A stretch of DNA of 64,000 bases, taken from Leifsonia sp. Leaf336 (GTDB lineage: Bacteria > Actinomycetota > Actinomycetes > Actinomycetales > Microbacteriaceae). Every line of letters begins with the position of its first letter. Position 1 is the stretch's first letter. The notes beneath the pieces were generated by a model that did no database searches, was not told the DNA's origin, and saw only the letters and a program-made list of their open reading frames with translations. A program made the position numbers and the translations under genes. Shown here piece by piece: positions 16,248 to 27,796 of this stretch. The stretch spans positions 372,658 to 436,657 of the forward strand of contig NZ_LMOZ01000002.1 of assembly GCF_001423695.1 (NCBI RefSeq), in the 5' to 3' direction.

Positions 16248-18617
16248 GTAACCGCTCTCTATCGCCGATATCGGCCCGACACCTTCGCCGAGATGATCGG
16301 CCAGTCGCAGGTGACCGAGCCGCTGATGACGGCGCTGCGCACCAACCGGGTCAACCACGCCTATCTGTTCTCCGGGCCGCGCGGCTGCGGCAAGACCACC
16401 TCGGCGCGCATCCTGGCCCGCTGCCTCAACTGCGCGGAGGGCCCCACCGACACCCCGTGCGGAAAGTGCGCGAGCTGCATCGAGCTCAGCCGCGACGGAG
16501 CAGGGTCGCTCGACGTCGTCGAGATCGACGCCGCCAGCCACAACGGCGTCGACGACGCCCGCGACATCCGCGAACGGGCCATCTTCGCCCCGGCCCGCGA
16601 CCGCTACAAGATCTTCATCCTCGACGAGGCGCACATGGTCACCCCGCAGGGCTTCAACGCCCTGCTGAAGATCGTGGAGGAGCCGCCGGAGCACGTGAAG
16701 TTCATCTTCGCGACCACAGAGCCCGAGAAGGTCATCGGCACGATCCGCTCGCGCACGCATCACTACCCGTTCCGGCTGGTGCCGCCCGCGCAGATGCTGG
16801 AGTACGTCCAGGGCCTCTGCGACAGCGAGGGCATGACCGTGGCGCCGGGAGTCCTCCCGCTCGTCGTGCGCGCCGGAGGCGGCTCGCCGCGAGACACCCT
16901 CTCCCTCCTCGACCAGCTGATGGCCGGGTCCGAGGGCAGCGCGATCGAGTACGAGCGGGCCGTCGCGCTCCTCGGCTACACCCACGCCGCCCTCCTCGAC
17001 GAGGTCATCGACGCCATCGCCGCCCGCGACGCCGCCGGTGCCTTCGCCGCGGTCGACCGCGTCATCCAGACCGGGCAAGACCCTCGTCGGTTCGTCGACG
17101 ACCTCTTGGAGCGGCTGCGCGATCTCATCGTCGTCGCCGCGACCAGCGTCGAAGGCGCTGCCGCCGTGCTCCGCGGCGTTCCGCAAGACGAGCTCGACCG
17201 CATGGGCGTGCAGGCGATGAAGTTCGGCGCCGCCGAGCTCAGCCGGTCCGCCGACATCGTCAACGCCGCCCTCACCGAGATGACCGGGGCCACCTCGCCC
17301 CGCCTGCACCTCGAGCTGATGATCGCGCGCGTGCTGGTGCCGTCGAGCGACGACACCGAGCGCGGCGCGCTCGCCCGCGTGGAGCGCCTCGAGCGCCGCG
17401 TCGGCGTCAGCGACGCGAGCGAGCCCGACGTAGTGCGCGCGGAGCCGCGTGCTGCTGCGCCCGCTCGAGCGGCTGCTGCTGCGCCGGCCGCTGCCGCGCC
17501 GGCGGCTGCTGCCTCGTCGGCCCCCGCGTCCCGTCCCGCCGAGTCCTCCGCTCCGGCGCCGGTCCCTGAGGCTTCCGCGCCCGAACCAGTCACGCCCGCG
17601 GCGGAGGCCCCGGAGCGAGAGACGGCAGCCGACACCACTCCGGGCGACGAGCCTGCTCCGGCTGCGTCCGCGCCTGCCGCGCCCGCCCCTGTCGGGGCGG
17701 TGACCACGCAGCAGGTCAAGGACTCCTGGCCGCAGATCCTCGACGCGGTGCAGCGGGCCAAGCGCAGCGCGTGGATGGTCGTGTTCACCGCGCAGGTGCG
17801 CTCGCTGAACGACGACGTGCTCACACTGTCGTTCCCGAGCGACAACGACGTGCAGAGCTTCCGCCAGCCGCAGTCGGCGGGCGGTCAGAGCGTGAGCGAG
17901 TACCTGCGCCAGGCGATCATCGACATCCTGGGCATCCGGGTCAAGTTCATCGCGCGTGCCGACGGCGCCCCCGCCGGCGGCGCTCCGTCGCGCCCGACCG
18001 CAGGAGCACCCGCCGCTCCGGAGGCCCCGACCTGGCCGGGAGCCGGCGGCGACTCGACCAGCGGTCCATCGGCCGCGCGTTCGGCCGCCTCCTCCGCTGC
18101 GCCCGCCTCCTCCGCTGCGCCCGCTTCGCCCGCTCCTTCGTCGGCTGCTGCTTCCGGACCGTCGGCCGCGGTCACCGAATGGGCCACGGTCACCATTCCG
18201 GCGTCCGCGCCGGCCGCCGTGGCCACACTCGATCGACCGCAGGCGAGCGTAGCGATCGAGGACGTCGCCCAGCCGGCGCCGTCGGCTCCGGCCGTGGACG
18301 CGCTGCCGGACGACCTGGAGCCCCCGGAGGAGACCGAGCCTCCCTACGAATCCGTGGTACCAGAAGAGCCCGAGGGCGACTGGGCCGCCACGCCCGAGGC
18401 CGGCGCCGTGCCGGCGACGCGGGCGCCCGCGCCCGGCCGTCCCGCCACCGAGCGGCCTGCCGCGCGGCAGGCGCCTGAGCGCTCCGCACCGGCCGCCGGG
18501 TCGCGCACGCCGACGTTCCAGGCTCCGCAGCGCTACGGCGAGGCCGTCGTCCGCGAGATCCTCGGGGCGACCTTCCTCGAGGAGCAGCCTGCGCCTCCGT
18601 CACCGGGGATGAGGTAG
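16245..18617 (+). CDS. dnaX: DNA polymerase III subunit gamma/tau
   Basis: The clamp-loader motor subunit, 790 residues. The N-terminal AAA+ module shows Walker [15 protein letters not shown], a four-cysteine zinc element ([15 protein letters not shown]), the Walker [10 protein letters not shown] and sensor-1 [11 protein letters not shown]. Domain III lies at about 240-370. The rest is a very long Ala/Pro-rich low-complexity region (about 400-480 and 570-790) flanking a conserved block [19 protein letters not shown] near 495, typical of actinobacterial tau. It begins with GTG after a leaderless promoter. recR follows after four bases, a conserved arrangement. The partner subunit gene holB is found later in the same window. 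Confidence 0.96.
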   Translation: MVTALYRRYRPDTFAEMIGQSQVTEPLMTALRTNRVNHAYLFSGPRGCGKTTSARILARCLNCAEGPTDTPCGKCASCIELSRDGAGSLDVVEIDAASHNGVDDARDIRERAIFAPARDRYKIFILDEAHMVTPQGFNALLKIVEEPPEHVKFIFATTEPEKVIGTIRSRTHHYPFRLVPPAQMLEYVQGLCDSEGMTVAPGVLPLVVRAGGGSPRDTLSLLDQLMAGSEGSAIEYERAVALLGYTHAALLDEVIDAIAARDAAGAFAAVDRVIQTGQDPRRFVDDLLERLRDLIVVAATSVEGAAAVLRGVPQDELDRMGVQAMKFGAAELSRSADIVNAALTEMTGATSPRLHLELMIARVLVPSSDDTERGALARVERLERRVGVSDASEPDVVRAEPRAAAPARAAAAAPAAAAPAAAASSAPASRPAESSAPAPVPEASAPEPVTPAAEAPERETAADTTPGDEPAPAASAPAAPAPVGAVTTQQVKDSWPQILDAVQRAKRSAWMVVFTAQVRSLNDDVLTLSFPSDNDVQSFRQPQSAGGQSVSEYLRQAIIDILGIRVKFIARADGAPAGGAPSRPTAGAPAAPEAPTWPGAGGDSTSGPSAARSAASSAAPASSAAPASPAPSSAAASGPSAAVTEWATVTIPASAPAAVATLDRPQASVAIEDVAQPAPSAPAVDALPDDLEPPEETEPPYESVVPEEPEGDWAATPEAGAVPATRAPAPGRPATERPAARQAPERSAPAAGSRTPTFQAPQRYGEAVVREILGATFLEEQPAPPSPGMR

Positions 18618-18621
18618 CGGC

Positions 18622-19218
18622 GTGTACGAAGGCATCGTCCAAGAGCTGATCGACGAGCTCGGGCGTCTTCCCGGTATCGGCCCGAAGTCGGCGCAGCGCA
18701 TCGCGTTCCACATCCTGCAGACCGAGAGCTTCGACGTCACGCGTCTGGCCGAAGTGCTGCTCGAAGTGCGCGACAAGGTGCGGTTCTGCGAGATCTGCGG
18801 AAACGTCACCGAGCAGCCCACCTGCTCGATCTGCCGCGACCCGCGTCGCTCGCCCGAGCTGATCTGCGTGGTCGAAGAGGCGAAAGACGTGGTCGCGATC
18901 GAGCGGACCCGTGAGTTCCGCGGGCTCTACCACGTGCTGGGCGGGGCGATCAGCCCGATCGACGGCATCGGCCCCGACGACCTCCGCATCCGCCAGCTCA
19001 TGCAGCGTCTCGCCGACGGCACGGTGCAGGAGGTCATCATCGCGACCGACCCCAACCTCGAGGGCGAGGCGACGGCCACCTACCTCAGCCGCCTGCTGAC
19101 CACGCTCGAGATCCGGGTCACGCGCCTGGCCTCCGGCCTCCCCGTCGGCGGTGACCTCGAGTACGCCGACGAGGTCACGCTCGGCCGCGCCTTCGAGGGC
19201 CGACGCCAGGTCTCCTGA
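18622..19218 (+). CDS. recR: Recombination mediator RecR
   Basis: 198 residues, standard length. RecR forms a ring on DNA with RecO/RecF and helps load RecA at gaps. Visible elements in order: the N-terminal helix-hairpin-helix ([17 protein letters not shown], about 14-30), the C4 zinc finger ([18 protein letters not shown], about 55-73) and the Toprim domain ([16 protein letters not shown], then [17 protein letters not shown]). GTG is the start, four bases after the dnaX stop with a GAGGTAG stretch just before it, so it is coupled to dnaX. Confidence 0.96.
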   Translation: MYEGIVQELIDELGRLPGIGPKSAQRIAFHILQTESFDVTRLAEVLLEVRDKVRFCEICGNVTEQPTCSICRDPRRSPELICVVEEAKDVVAIERTREFRGLYHVLGGAISPIDGIGPDDLRIRQLMQRLADGTVQEVIIATDPNLEGEATATYLSRLLTTLEIRVTRLASGLPVGGDLEYADEVTLGRAFEGRRQVS

Positions 19219-19225
19219 CCGGGCA

Positions 19226-19284
19226 CAGAGGGGACGCAACACGCCGCAATGCGCGCGTCGATGCGGCATGTTGCGTCCCCTCTG
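19226..19284. terminator. Long hairpin after recR
   Basis: Arms 19226-19248 and 19262-19284 are complementary at 22 of 23 positions with a 13-base loop. There is no U-tract on either side, as is common for terminators in high-GC actinobacteria. It separates the dnaX-recR unit from the lysC promoter region. The length and near-perfection also fit a repeated intergenic palindrome. Confidence 0.65.
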
Positions 19285-19371
19285 TCGGCGGCGCCGAACG
19301 CAACGTCACATGGCCGATCGGGCATATCCCCGGCCGGTAGAATGGTCACTCCCGTGAGTTCTGGAGAGCCT

Positions 19372-21814
<2,443 letters not shown>

Positions 21815-21825
21815 CCCCGCCTCTT

Positions 21826-21867
21826 CGCCAGGAGATCTGTCTTGATGTCGAGACAGATCTCCGGGCG
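21826..21867. terminator. Hairpin terminator after asd
   Basis: GGAGATCTGTCT (21831-21842) pairs perfectly with AGACAGATCTCC (21851-21862) across an eight-base loop. The stem extends after one mismatch through CGCC (21826-21829) and GGCG (21864-21867). No U-tract. It lies between the asd stop and the mqo promoter. Confidence 0.7.
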
Positions 21868-21894
21868 ACGGGGGGCGCGAAGCGCCGCTCACCG

Positions 21895-21909
21895 TAGGAT
21901 TGTCTGGTG
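21895..21909 (+). promoter_or_regulatory. Leaderless promoter of mqo
   Basis: TAGGAT (21895-21900), six bases, then the GTG start at 21907, with no ribosome-binding sequence. The spacing is identical to that before dnaX and tdk. Confidence 0.62.
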
Positions 21910-23409
21910 AGCACTGATCCCATCGACGTCGTCCTGATCGGCGGCGGCATCATGAGCGCCACGCTGGGCTCCCTGATCCAGCGCGTGCAGCCCGACTGGA
22001 GCATCCGCATCTACGAGTCGCTGGGCGCCGTCGCCCAGGAGAGCTCCAACCCGTGGAACAACGCAGGCACGGGCCACGCCGCCCTCTGCGAGCTCAACTA
22101 CATGCCGGAGGCCGCCGACGGCTCCGTGGACCCCGCCAAGGCCATCAGCATCAACGAGCAGTTCCAGCTGAGCCGGCAGTACTGGGCCTCCCTCGTCGCC
22201 GCGGGGCACCTGCCCGACCCGCGCTCGTTCATCAACGCGACGCCGCACATGACCTTCGTGCGTGGCCGCGACAACATCCGCTACCTCCGCAAGCGCTACG
22301 AGGCGCTGAAGGACCAGCCGCTGTTCGAGGGCATGGAGTACTCCGAAGACCCCGCGACGATCGGCGAGTGGACCCCGCTGCTCACCAAGAAGCGCAGCGC
22401 CAAGCAGCGCATCGCGGCGACCCGCCAGACCGCGGGCACCGACGTCGACTTCGGCGCGCTCACGCGTGCGCTCGTCGACGACCTGGTCGACAACGGCGCC
22501 GAGCTCGCCCTCAACCACCGCGTGCGCAGCATCAAGCGCACCTCCGACGGGCTCTGGCGCATCAAGGTGCGCCACGAGGTCGGCCACACGCCCCACGAGG
22601 CCACCGCGCGCTTCGTCTTCGTCGGCGCGGGCGGCGGCGCCCTGCACCTGCTGCAGAAGTCCGGCATCCCCGAGATCAAGGGCTTCGGAGGCTTTCCGAT
22701 CTCCGGCCAGTTCCTGCGCACCTCCGACCCCAAGATCGTCGCCCAGCACCAGGCCAAGGTCTACGGCAAGGCTGCTGTAGGCGCACCGCCGATGTCGGTG
22801 CCGCACCTCGACACCCGCGTCGTCGACGGCGAGGCCTCGCTGCTCTTCGGCCCGTACGCCGGCTTCAGCCCCAAGTTCCTGAAGAGCGGCAGCTGGTGGG
22901 ACCTCCCCGGCTCGGTCCGCGCGGGAAACCTCGGGCCGATGCTCGCGGTCGCGCGCGACAACTTCGACCTCATCAAGTACCTGGTCGGCGAGCTGCTCGC
23001 CAACCGCGACAAGAAGATGAAGGCGCTGCAGGAGTTCATGCCCACCGCCAAGTCGGAGGACTGGGAGCTCATCACGGCCGGCCAGCGCGTGCAGGTCATG
23101 AAGAAGGACCCGAAGAAGGGCGGCGTGCTGCAGTTCGGCACCGAGGTGATCGCCTCGGCCGACGGCTCCATCGCCGGCCTGCTCGGCGCCTCGCCGGGCG
23201 CCTCGACCGCGGTCCCGATCATGATCGACCTGCTGCAGACCTGCTTCCCGGACCGCTACGCGGGCTGGCTGCCGACGCTGAAGAAGCTGATCCCGACCGT
23301 CGGCACGACGCTCAACGACCGCCCGAAGGAGGCCGCGCGCGTGCTCGCGGAGACCGCGGCGGTGCTCGAGCTCGAGGAGCAGCCGGCCGGTCAGGTCGTC
23401 CGGGCCTGA
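21907..23409 (+). CDS. mqo: Malate:quinone oxidoreductase
   Basis: Mqo is a peripheral membrane FAD enzyme that oxidises malate to oxaloacetate and passes electrons to quinone, working beside or in place of soluble malate dehydrogenase in the TCA cycle. 500 residues: FAD-binding [16 protein letters not shown] at residues 8-23, the family blocks [20 protein letters not shown] and NFTP-like [12 protein letters not shown], and the C-terminal [12 protein letters not shown] and [16 protein letters not shown] start fed by a leaderless promoter. Single-gene unit bounded by hairpins on both sides. Confidence 0.95.
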   Translation: MSTDPIDVVLIGGGIMSATLGSLIQRVQPDWSIRIYESLGAVAQESSNPWNNAGTGHAALCELNYMPEAADGSVDPAKAISINEQFQLSRQYWASLVAAGHLPDPRSFINATPHMTFVRGRDNIRYLRKRYEALKDQPLFEGMEYSEDPATIGEWTPLLTKKRSAKQRIAATRQTAGTDVDFGALTRALVDDLVDNGAELALNHRVRSIKRTSDGLWRIKVRHEVGHTPHEATARFVFVGAGGGALHLLQKSGIPEIKGFGGFPISGQFLRTSDPKIVAQHQAKVYGKAAVGAPPMSVPHLDTRVVDGEASLLFGPYAGFSPKFLKSGSWWDLPGSVRAGNLGPMLAVARDNFDLIKYLVGELLANRDKKMKALQEFMPTAKSEDWELITAGQRVQVMKKDPKKGGVLQFGTEVIASADGSIAGLLGASPGASTAVPIMIDLLQTCFPDRYAGWLPTLKKLIPTVGTTLNDRPKEAARVLAETAAVLELEEQPAGQVVRA

Positions 23410-23424
23410 CCTCCCTCGCGCAGT

Positions 23425-23450
23425 CGATCCGTACCGTGCGGTACGGATCG
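23425..23450. terminator. Perfect hairpin after mqo
   Basis: CGATCCGTACCG (23425-23436) and CGGTACGGATCG (23439-23450) are fully complementary; the central pairs must open to form a loop. No U-tract. It ends immediately before the -35 of the ABC-F promoter and isolates it from mqo. Confidence 0.7.
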
Positions 23451-23452
23451 GC

Positions 23453-23482
23453 TGGACAGCCGCGCCGTCGACCTGTTAGAGT
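23453..23482 (+). promoter_or_regulatory. Promoter of the ABC-F leader
   Basis: TGGACA (23453-23458), an 18-base spacer and TAGAGT (23477-23482). This is one of the clearest promoters in the window. The predicted transcription start, about 23489, lies four bases before a two-codon ORF and about 178 bases before the ABC-F start, so a long structured leader is transcribed. Confidence 0.65.
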
Positions 23483-23488
23483 CGGCGA

Positions 23489-23666
23489 CGCTATGAAGTG
23501 AGAACCTCCTCTCGTCCCGCGCCCGAGGCGCCGTCGATCGAGTGAGCGACCCCATAGGTCCTGCGCCGCCTGGTCATCCCAGCACCGGGCGCTCCGGCGC
23601 AACTCATCGACGGAACTCCGCCCGGCGGGAATCTGCTCCTGACGGAGCGCCCGGAAGGTGGTTCTC
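23489..23666 (+). promoter_or_regulatory. Candidate attenuator leader of the ABC-F gene
   Basis: Three pairings are visible. Stem C: GAGAACCTCC (23500-23509) with GGTGGTTCTC (23657-23666), nine of ten, burying the bases just before the ATG. Stem B: CCGGGCGCTCCG (23585-23596) with CGGAGCGCCCGG (23643-23654), twelve perfect pairs reaching into the GGAAGG ribosome site (23653-23658). Stem A: CCGTCGAT (23531-23538) with ATCGACGG (23606-23613), eight perfect pairs that cross B and so compete with it. A ribosome held on the leader ORF would cover the 5' arm of C and free the start. There is no U-tract after B, so translational control is favoured over termination. Confidence 0.6.
23493..23501 (+). 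CDS. Two-codon leader ORF (Met-Lys-stop)
   Basis: ATG AAG TGA begins about four bases after the predicted transcription start, so it would be read as a nearly leaderless ORF. Its last two bases and the following eight (23500-23509) are complementary to the region just before the ABC-F start codon. Very short leader ORFs upstream of ribosome-protection ABC-F genes are known to sense stalled ribosomes. Coding use is inferred from position only. Confidence 0.4.
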   Translation: MK

Positions 23667-25277
23667 ATGCATACCCTCACCCTCTCCCCGCTGCGCGCGG
23701 ATGGCATCTCGGTGCGCTACGGCGACCGACGGGTGCTCTCCGACGTGTCGCTGACCGTGCCTCCCGGCGCCCGCCTCGGCCTGATCGGCGAGAACGGCGT
23801 CGGCAAGTCGACGCTCCTGCGCGTGCTCGCAGGCGCTGAGACCCCGGATTCCGGTGTCGTCTCGCGGCCCCGTCGCGTCGGGTTCCTCTGGCAGGAGGTG
23901 CGCTTCCGACCGGAGGACACCCTCGCGGCCCTGATGGAGGACGCCCTCGCGGAGGTGCGTGCGATCGAGCGCGAGCTGGAGGCCGCTTCGCTCGCCCTCG
24001 CGGACGACGATCCGTCCGCGGCTGTGCGCTACGACGACGCGCTGACCGCCGCGGAGCGCGCCGAGGTCTGGTCGGCCGAGTCGCGTCGCGACGCCCTGCT
24101 CGACGGTCTCGGGGTCGGCGGCATCCCGCTGGCCCGGCGGCTTTCGGAGGTCTCGGGAGGCCAGCGCAGCAGGTTCGCCCTCGCTGCGCTGCTTCTCGGC
24201 CGGCCGGACGCGCTGCTGCTCGACGAGCCGACGAACCACCTGGACGACGCGGCGGCGGCGTTCCTGGAGTCGCAACTCCTCGGCTGGCACGGCCCGGTGC
24301 TCTTCGCGAGCCACGACCGCGCCTTCCTCGACTCGGCGGCCACCGGTCTGCTCGACCTGGACCCGACGCGCACCGGCACCACCGTCTTCGGCGGCGGGTA
24401 CAGCGCGTATCTCGCAGAGAAGGCGGCCGAGCGCGCCCGTTGGGAGAAACAGTTCGCCGACGAGCAGGCAGAACTCGCCGCGCTGAAACATGCGGTCGAC
24501 GTCACGGCCCGCTCGATCGCGTGGTCGGGCAAGGTGCGCGACAACGACAAGTTCGTCAAGTCCTACAAGGGCAACACGCTCGACCGGCAGATCAGCCGCC
24601 GCGTCCGGAACGCCGACGGCCGGCTCGAGGAGCTGACGAAGACGCAGGTGCGCAAGCCGCCGAAGCCGCTCGGCTTCACCGGGATCCCGTCGGGGTTCCA
24701 GCGTCTGACGGAGGAGGCCGGATCGCTGCTGCAGGCGGAGGACCTCCACGTGCCTGGTCGGCTGACGCTCGGCCGGTTCGCGGTCGAGGCCGAGTCGCGG
24801 GTGCTGGTCACCGGGCCGAACGGCGCGGGCAAGTCGACGCTGCTCTCTGTGCTGGCGGGGCGGATCGTCCCGTTGGTGGGGACGGTGCACCGTCGCCGCG
24901 GGCTGCGGGTCGAGCTCCTGGAGCAGGATGTGCGCTTCGCGGACCCGACGCAGACGCCGCGGCGGATCTACGAGCTGGCGCTGGGGGAGCGGCGCGCGGA
25001 GTCGGTGCCCCTGTCGGGGCTCGGGCTCATCGCGCCGCGCGATCTCGACCGGGAGGTCGGGCTGCTCTCGGTCGGACAGCAGCGCCGGCTGGCGCTCGCG
25101 CTCATCATGGCGCGGCCGCCGCACGTGTTCCTGCTCGACGAGCCGACCAACCACCTCTCGCTCGGTCTCGCGACCGAGCTGGAGGAGGCGCTGGGCGGCT
25201 ACCCGGGCGCCGTCGTGGTGGCGAGTCACGACCGGTGGCTGCGATCACGCTGGGACGGGGAGGTGGTGGCGCTCTGA
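23667..25277 (+). CDS. ABC-F ATPase, antibiotic-resistance (ribosome protection) type
   Basis: 536 residues, two ABC domains and no membrane segments. First Walker A GLIGENGVGKSTLLRVLAG (about 40-58), first signature SGGQRSRFALA with LLLDEPTNHLDD; an inter-domain linker of about 80 residues with KQFADEQAELAALKHAV; second Walker A GPNGAGKSTLL near 385 and FLLDEPTNHLSL. Such proteins bind the ribosomal E site and dislodge macrolides, lincosamides, pleuromutilins or similar drugs; housekeeping EttA-like members are alternatives. Linker length and the inducible-looking leader favour the resistance type. ATG 23667 is chosen because GGAAGG is eight bases upstream; GTG 23658 would lie inside that site. 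The drug class is not readable. Confidence 0.85.
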   Translation: MHTLTLSPLRADGISVRYGDRRVLSDVSLTVPPGARLGLIGENGVGKSTLLRVLAGAETPDSGVVSRPRRVGFLWQEVRFRPEDTLAALMEDALAEVRAIERELEAASLALADDDPSAAVRYDDALTAAERAEVWSAESRRDALLDGLGVGGIPLARRLSEVSGGQRSRFALAALLLGRPDALLLDEPTNHLDDAAAAFLESQLLGWHGPVLFASHDRAFLDSAATGLLDLDPTRTGTTVFGGGYSAYLAEKAAERARWEKQFADEQAELAALKHAVDVTARSIAWSGKVRDNDKFVKSYKGNTLDRQISRRVRNADGRLEELTKTQVRKPPKPLGFTGIPSGFQRLTEEAGSLLQAEDLHVPGRLTLGRFAVEAESRVLVTGPNGAGKSTLLSVLAGRIVPLVGTVHRRRGLRVELLEQDVRFADPTQTPRRIYELALGERRAESVPLSGLGLIAPRDLDREVGLLSVGQQRRLALALIMARPPHVFLLDEPTNHLSLGLATELEEALGGYPGAVVVASHDRWLRSRWDGEVVAL

Positions 25278-25305
25278 GCTTCGGCGCGTCTGTGGCTTGA
25301 CGATG

Positions 25306-25325
25306 ATTCGAACATATGTTCGAAT
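25306..25325. promoter_or_regulatory. LexA (SOS) box
   Basis: ATTCGAACATATGTTCGAAT is a perfect 20-base palindrome containing CGAACATATGTTCG, which fits the Gram-positive/actinobacterial LexA consensus GAAC-N4-GTTC exactly. A -35-like TTGACG lies at 25297-25302 and the palindrome covers the spacer and -10 region (TCGAAT 25320-25325). The ATG at 25333 is seven bases later, so the message would be leaderless and fully blocked by bound LexA. Confidence 0.85.
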
Positions 25326-25332
25326 AGGTTCC

Positions 25333-26442
25333 ATGAGGTGGAGCGGGCAGGAGCTGGCGGTGGAGACGCCGTCGGCCCTGCCCGGTCTCGCCCGGCTGAA
25401 CAACCTGGTGCGGTCGGTGCGCACGCCCGAGTTCGCGGGCATCACCTTCCACGAGATCCTCGCCAAGTCAGCGCTCAACAAGATCCCGGGCGGGGGAGGG
25501 CCGATGCCCTTCGGGTGGACCATCAATCCGTATCGCGGCTGCTCCCATGCGTGCGTGTACTGCTTCGCCCGGCCCACCCACAGCTATCTCGAGCTCGATC
25601 AGGGCAAAGACTTCGACCAGGAGATCATCGTCAAGGTCAACGTGGCCGACGTGCTGCGCAAAGAGCTCGCGAAACCGAGTTGGGGGCACCATCCGGTCGC
25701 GCTGGGCACCAACACCGACCCGTACCAGCGTGCAGAGGGGCGCTACGCGCTCATGCCCGGCATCATCGACGCGCTCACCGACTCCGGCACCCCGTTCAGC
25801 ATCCTGACCAAGGGGTCATTGCTCCGTCGCGATCTCGACCGGCTGGCCGAGGCCTCCCGACACGTCCCCGTCGACATCGCCATGTCGATCGCGGTCTACG
25901 ACGACGACCTTCAGCAGTCGGTCGAGCCGGGCACACCGACGACGAAGGCGCGCCTGGCGACGGTCACCGCCGTGCGTGAGCACGGTCTCGACTGCTCGGT
26001 CTTCCTGATGCCGATCCTCCCGTATCTCACCGACACCCGTGCGCACCTCGACGAGGCCCTCCGGCAGGCGAAGGAGGCCGGCGCCACGAGCGTCCTCTAC
26101 ACGGCACTGCACCTGAAGCCCGGGGTCAAAGAGTGGTACTACCTCTGGCTCGGGCGCGAGCATCCCGAGCTGCTGCCGCAATATCGGAGCATGTACGGCC
26201 GGGGAACGTACGCGCCCAAGGAGTACCGCGCGTGGCTCGCCGCCCGCATCAAGCCGCTCATCCGAGCGCACGGTCTCGAGCGCGGGCGCGAAGATCCGTT
26301 GACCGGGGGCGTCCGCTCCTCGGCCCTTGGGATGCTGCGCGACGGCGAGGGTGAGCGGCGAACCGTGGAGCGCGTCGCGCCGCAGGAGGTCGCGCCCGAG
26401 TCGGCGCTCGTGACGCTCGGAGTGCAGCCGACGCTGTTCTGA
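25333..26442 (+). CDS. Radical SAM protein, Rv2578c type, SOS-controlled
   Basis: 369 residues. The radical SAM cluster motif is CSHACVYC with the three Fe-S cysteines near residues 70, 74 and 77, within NPYRGCSHACVYCFARPTH. SAM-binding and barrel strands follow (VALGTNTDPYQRAEGRYALM, PFSILTKGSLLRRDLDRL, VDIAMSIAVYDD). The group is annotated as Rv2578c-like and is distantly related to spore photoproduct lyase-like enzymes; its substrate is not established. A perfect LexA box precedes it, so a role in DNA damage is likely. ATG 25333 is preferred to ATG 25303 because the latter lies inside the promoter-operator. Confidence 0.88.
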   Translation: MRWSGQELAVETPSALPGLARLNNLVRSVRTPEFAGITFHEILAKSALNKIPGGGGPMPFGWTINPYRGCSHACVYCFARPTHSYLELDQGKDFDQEIIVKVNVADVLRKELAKPSWGHHPVALGTNTDPYQRAEGRYALMPGIIDALTDSGTPFSILTKGSLLRRDLDRLAEASRHVPVDIAMSIAVYDDDLQQSVEPGTPTTKARLATVTAVREHGLDCSVFLMPILPYLTDTRAHLDEALRQAKEAGATSVLYTALHLKPGVKEWYYLWLGREHPELLPQYRSMYGRGTYAPKEYRAWLAARIKPLIRAHGLERGREDPLTGGVRSSALGMLRDGEGERRTVERVAPQEVAPESALVTLGVQPTLF

Positions 26443-26602
26443 GCGGCTCGCGCACTCGCGCACCCGCACGGGGTACAGCGCGTCCGAGCCTCCGGGGTAC
26501 ACAGCGGCCGGATGAACTGCCATAATCCCGTCTGGGGCGTCGCGCTCGAGCGGCGCTCTCCGGCAGGTTTCGCCGGCCCCCCACTCGTGTCGAAGGAGCC
26601 CG

Positions 26603-27796
26603 GTGTCGCTCGGTCTTCCCAGCCACCTCTCGCGGGCGGCCAACTCCAAGGCGTTGGCCGTCGCCGCCCGCTGGGCCGCGCTGGTCTGCCTGGTGATGGC
26701 GATCGTCAACGTCGCGATCTCGACAGTGGGAGGGACGACCGGCGTGGGCTCGTGGATCAGCACGCTCGTGCTGATGCCGATGATCCTCCTGCTGCTCCTG
26801 CTGTCGCGCGGGCGCACCGTGGCGCTGACCGTCGCCTACCTGCTCGTCGGCGCCGTGTGCACCTTCTTGTACGTCTACCTCCTCTTCGAGAGCACGCCCA
26901 CCTATCGCGACACCAACCTGTTCGTGGTCGCCCTCCCGGTCGTCGCGATGACGCTAGTGGGCGGAACAGGAACAGGGGCGCTCGCGGGGATCCTCTGGGC
27001 CACGCTCGGCTTCGCGCTCGCCGAGGCCGCCGTGCTCCTGGGCGCGACCGCGGCGGAGCGGGTGTTCCGGCCCGATGCGATCTCGCTCGGCGCCTACCTG
27101 CTGCTCGTCGGCATCCTGGCGTTCGACGGGCTCACGCGCGGGACGCGTTCGCGCCCGCAGTCGGCGATCCACCGAGCCGTTCGCGACGCGCGTCTCGTCG
27201 ACCTGCGCCGGGAGTTGCTGGCCGAGTCCACCGCCGACCTCCACGACACCGTGCTCAGCGAGCTCGCCGCCGTCGCCGCGACCGAGTCGGGCGAGCTCCC
27301 GCAGCGGCTGAGGGCGCGCATCGAGTCCGACCTGCGGGCGCTCGGCGGGACAGCGCCGCCCGCGGACGCGTCGCCGTCGACTGCGCCGCCCGACGACGAC
27401 TCCTGGTACGGGAGTGAGCTGCGTCGCGCCATTGAAGACGCCCGCGACGAGGGACTCGCCGTCGACGTCTCCGGCGACCGGGAGGCCGTCGCCCGGCTCA
27501 CCGACGACTCGCGACGCGCGGTCGGGCTCGCGGTGCGGCAGTGCCTGGTCAACGTCCTGCGGCACTCGGGCAGCGCGACCGCCGAGGTGGCGGTGTCGTC
27601 CGGCGACAGTTCCGTCTCCGTCATGGTCGTCGACGGGGGCCGCGGCTTCGCCGTCGCGTCCACGAGCGCAGACCGGCTCGGCCTGCGGCAGTCGGTGCAC
27701 GATCGCATCAGCAAGGTCGGCGGCACGGTGACCGTCTACTCGAGCGAGGACGTCGGCACCACCGTGATCATGACGCTGCCCACGGAGGCCGCATGA
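26603..27796 (+). CDS. Sensor histidine kinase, NarL/DesK class
   Basis: 397 residues. Five or six hydrophobic segments occupy about residues 20-190, with little outside the membrane. The phospho-acceptor His is near 213 in DLHDTVLSELAAVA, the HisKA_3 pattern, and the HATPase_c domain follows with an N-box QCLVNVLRHSG near 312 and a G-box VVDGGRGFAVAS; GTTVIMTLP closes the domain. The GTG start has GAAGGAGC upstream. It is the first gene of a three-gene operon and overlaps the membrane protein by ATGA. The two other genes and their order suggest a single signalling unit; the stimulus is unknown. Confidence 0.85.
   Translation: MSLGLPSHLSRAANSKALAVAARWAALVCLVMAIVNVAISTVGGTTGVGSWISTLVLMPMILLLLLLSRGRTVALTVAYLLVGAVCTFLYVYLLFESTPTYRDTNLFVVALPVVAMTLVGGTGTGALAGILWATLGFALAEAAVLLGATAAERVFRPDAISLGAYLLLVGILAFDGLTRGTRSRPQSAIHRAVRDARLVDLRRELLAESTADLHDTVLSELAAVAATESGELPQRLRARIESDLRALGGTAPPADASPSTAPPDDDSWYGSELRRAIEDARDEGLAVDVSGDREAVARLTDDSRRAVGLAVRQCLVNVLRHSGSATAEVAVSSGDSSVSVMVVDGGRGFAVASTSADRLGLRQSVHDRISKVGGTVTVYSSEDVGTTVIMTLPTEAA

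Noticed and set aside
16245-18617. Programmed frameshift in dnaX producing gamma
   Set aside because: No A-rich slippery heptamer with a following hairpin was found near the end of the AAA+ region; the frame is open throughout.
19338-19356. lysC as a leaderless gene starting at GTG 19354
   Set aside because: TAGAAT is ten bases from that GTG, unlike the six-base rule, and GTG 19372 has a good ribosome site and the family N-terminus.
23585-23654. Stem B of the ABC-F leader as an intrinsic transcription terminator
   Set aside because: The hairpin is strong but is followed by AAGGTGG, not a U-run, and overlaps the ribosome site, so sequestration is the better reading.
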